64,000 nucleotides of DNA from Candidatus Phyllobacterium onerii (GTDB taxonomy: Bacteria; Pseudomonadota; Alphaproteobacteria; Rhizobiales; Rhizobiaceae). A program made the position numbers and the translations under genes. Shown piece after piece: positions 63,248-64,000 of this stretch. The stretch lies in contig NZ_JAQMHX010000018.1 in assembly GCF_028331445.1 (NCBI RefSeq), positions 28,476 through 92,475 of the forward strand, written 5' to 3'. A model generated the notes under the pieces. The model did not search any database and was not told the DNA's origin. It was given only the letters and a program-made list of their open reading frames with translations. How positions within the stretch are numbered: position 1 is the first letter of the stretch; every line of letters begins with the position of its first letter.

Positions 63248-63786
63248 TAGGCACTCCTGTTGATCGCGGCGAACGGTCCGCATCGGTGAAGGATAACGCA
63301 CACTACCGGACGCTGTCACCGGCATTTCGACGCAACAGATATAAGTAATTCTACTTCGCAGTTTGCTACCTGAGACTTATGCAATCACTCCAACTAAACC
63401 TTGCCGTCGCCACAGGCCGATCCACACAGAAACAAGGAGGATTGTTGGCAAGGGACGGATTTGTATCGTCGTTCAAGCGTCCCTTCGCAAACAGATCAAT
63501 GAATTGAGCGAGCGGGCACAAGCAGGCATGCCAACCTGGCCGTCTTTGTCAGGAGAATCTTCCTCTGTATCGCCATCGCCGCGTGGTTGACTGAACAAGT
63601 TACCGCGCGGGGGCTCACTTGTCGCAGTTCAAAAAAAGCCCGCGAATGTTCACGCCATAATGGGGCAGGCAAAACTTGCGACGTAAATCTAAAGGACTGT
63701 AACCGTAACAATTTTGACTGATGTCAAAAAAGGGAGCATTTTACTTTAAGTGGATTCGTGCATTGGCATCTCTTGGGGGGAAGCAA
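63248..63786. other. Divergent intergenic region with leader repeat copy
   Basis: Contains the sulfatase promoter side and, at 63429-63539, the diverged duplicate of the 25543 segment. Promoters for the secreted-protein gene should lie between 63540 and 63780. Confidence 0.45.
63429..63539 (+). repeat. Leader repeat copy 2 (remnant of 25543-25651)
   Basis: GAAACAAGG(A)G, then GGATTTGTATCGTCG, CCCTTCGCAA, ATGAATTGAG and ATGCCAACCTGG match copy 1 in the same order with small gaps. In one frame both encode SLRKQIxEL..ER....MPTW. An AAGGAGG site precedes a short frame here, but frameshifts split it. It is probably the same decayed gene start as copy 1. Confidence 0.55.
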
Positions 63787-64000
63787 TGAACTCACTCCAA
63801 CGGCAGGTCGTGAATGCCTTCCTGAAGGCAGTACAGGCGAGTGGGCTGCAAAGCATATTCCTTTTTGCCTCGACAGTTCTCGCAGCAGTATCTTTCACGT
63901 CGGCTTCCCTCGCGCAAACATGTCCCAGTCCCGCGGTCGCGGTCAATTCCGCGTGCATGGTGAATCCCGGAACCACTATCGCGGTAACAACAGTAAACGG
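63787..64000 (+). CDS. Secreted protein, N-terminal part (right edge)
   Basis: 71 codons are visible. GGGGGGAA precedes the ATG. A long signal peptide (SIFLFASTVLAAVSFTSASLA) is followed by QTCPSPAVAVNS and Thr/Val-rich sequence (TTIAVTTVNG) like the start of autotransporter passengers. It is divergent from a sulfatase gene, mirroring the autotransporter-sulfatase neighbourhood at 28-33 kb. The rest lies outside the window. Confidence 0.6.

Noticed and set aside
24..64000. CRISPR arrays, tRNA or rRNA genes
   Set aside because: I looked for regularly spaced direct repeats and for tRNA-like cloverleaf signals in the intergenic regions and found none.

Overview
The window looks like accessory DNA from a Hyphomicrobiales (Rhizobiales) alphaproteobacterium of the Brucella/Ochrobactrum, Phyllobacterium or Rhizobium type. 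The grounds are family content (DUF982, DUF3606, DUF6065, an HWE histidine kinase, a BA14K-like remnant), two GGAAC-N16/17-xGTT promoters of the alphaproteobacterial EcfG type, and a candidate anti-Shine-Dalgarno small RNA. I saw no rRNA or tRNA genes, no CRISPR array and no replication origin. Species assignment is inference.

Region 1 (1-7963) is a catabolic locus. A minus-strand operon encodes a NitT/TauT-type ABC importer, a 3-hydroxyisobutyrate-dehydrogenase-like enzyme and an aldo/keto reductase that runs off the left edge. A LacI-type regulator and a split UxaA/SuyAB-type lyase are encoded divergently, and a perfect 18-bp operator lies in the divergent promoter. Region 2 (8060-19994) starts with an isoprenylcysteine-methyltransferase-like fragment. 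It continues with a D-peptide uptake and hydrolysis locus: a PuuD-like amidotransferase, an M55 D-aminopeptidase, an alpha-oxoamine synthase, an S12 D-aminopeptidase-like hydrolase and an oligopeptide ABC transporter, split by a divergent LysR gene.

Region 3 (20-28.4 kb) is mixed: an Abi_2 (HEPN) gene with a palindrome over its promoter, an unknown cysteine-motif protein, decayed genes, an atypical SDR facing a LysR regulator, an outer-membrane protein, a YdeI-like protein and a DUF6065 protein. Region 4 (28.4-47.2 kb) is a sulfatase/envelope block: an autotransporter, an exported sulfatase, a six-gene MoxR-VWA (Bat) operon, a HAD phosphatase, a formylglycine-generating enzyme, a membrane-anchored TPR regulator, and DUF3300 and DUF2950 genes. 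One 18-bp motif lies upstream of the sulfatase, the moxR operon and the DUF3300 gene, always in the same orientation. This suggests a shared, undescribed regulon.

Region 5 (47.4-54.2 kb) is degraded and mobile: a lipoprotein hydrolase with an internal stop, a DUF2971 protein, a candidate sRNA, a DUF6494/dihydrofolate-reductase chimeric fragment, an Rmf/CrpP-like protein and a frameshifted IS110 transposase. Region 6 (54.2-61.4 kb) is dense in tiny genes, several in paralogous sets (two zinc-ribbon proteins, two 65-68 aa proteins, three DPNRW-type proteins, several one-helix microproteins), with DUF982, DUF3606, MgtC and an HWE kinase. Two EcfG-type promoters suggest general-stress control. 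The window ends with a second, leaderless sulfatase and the start of a secreted protein. Upstream of that protein is a diverged copy of a segment also found upstream of the outer-membrane protein at 25.9 kb.
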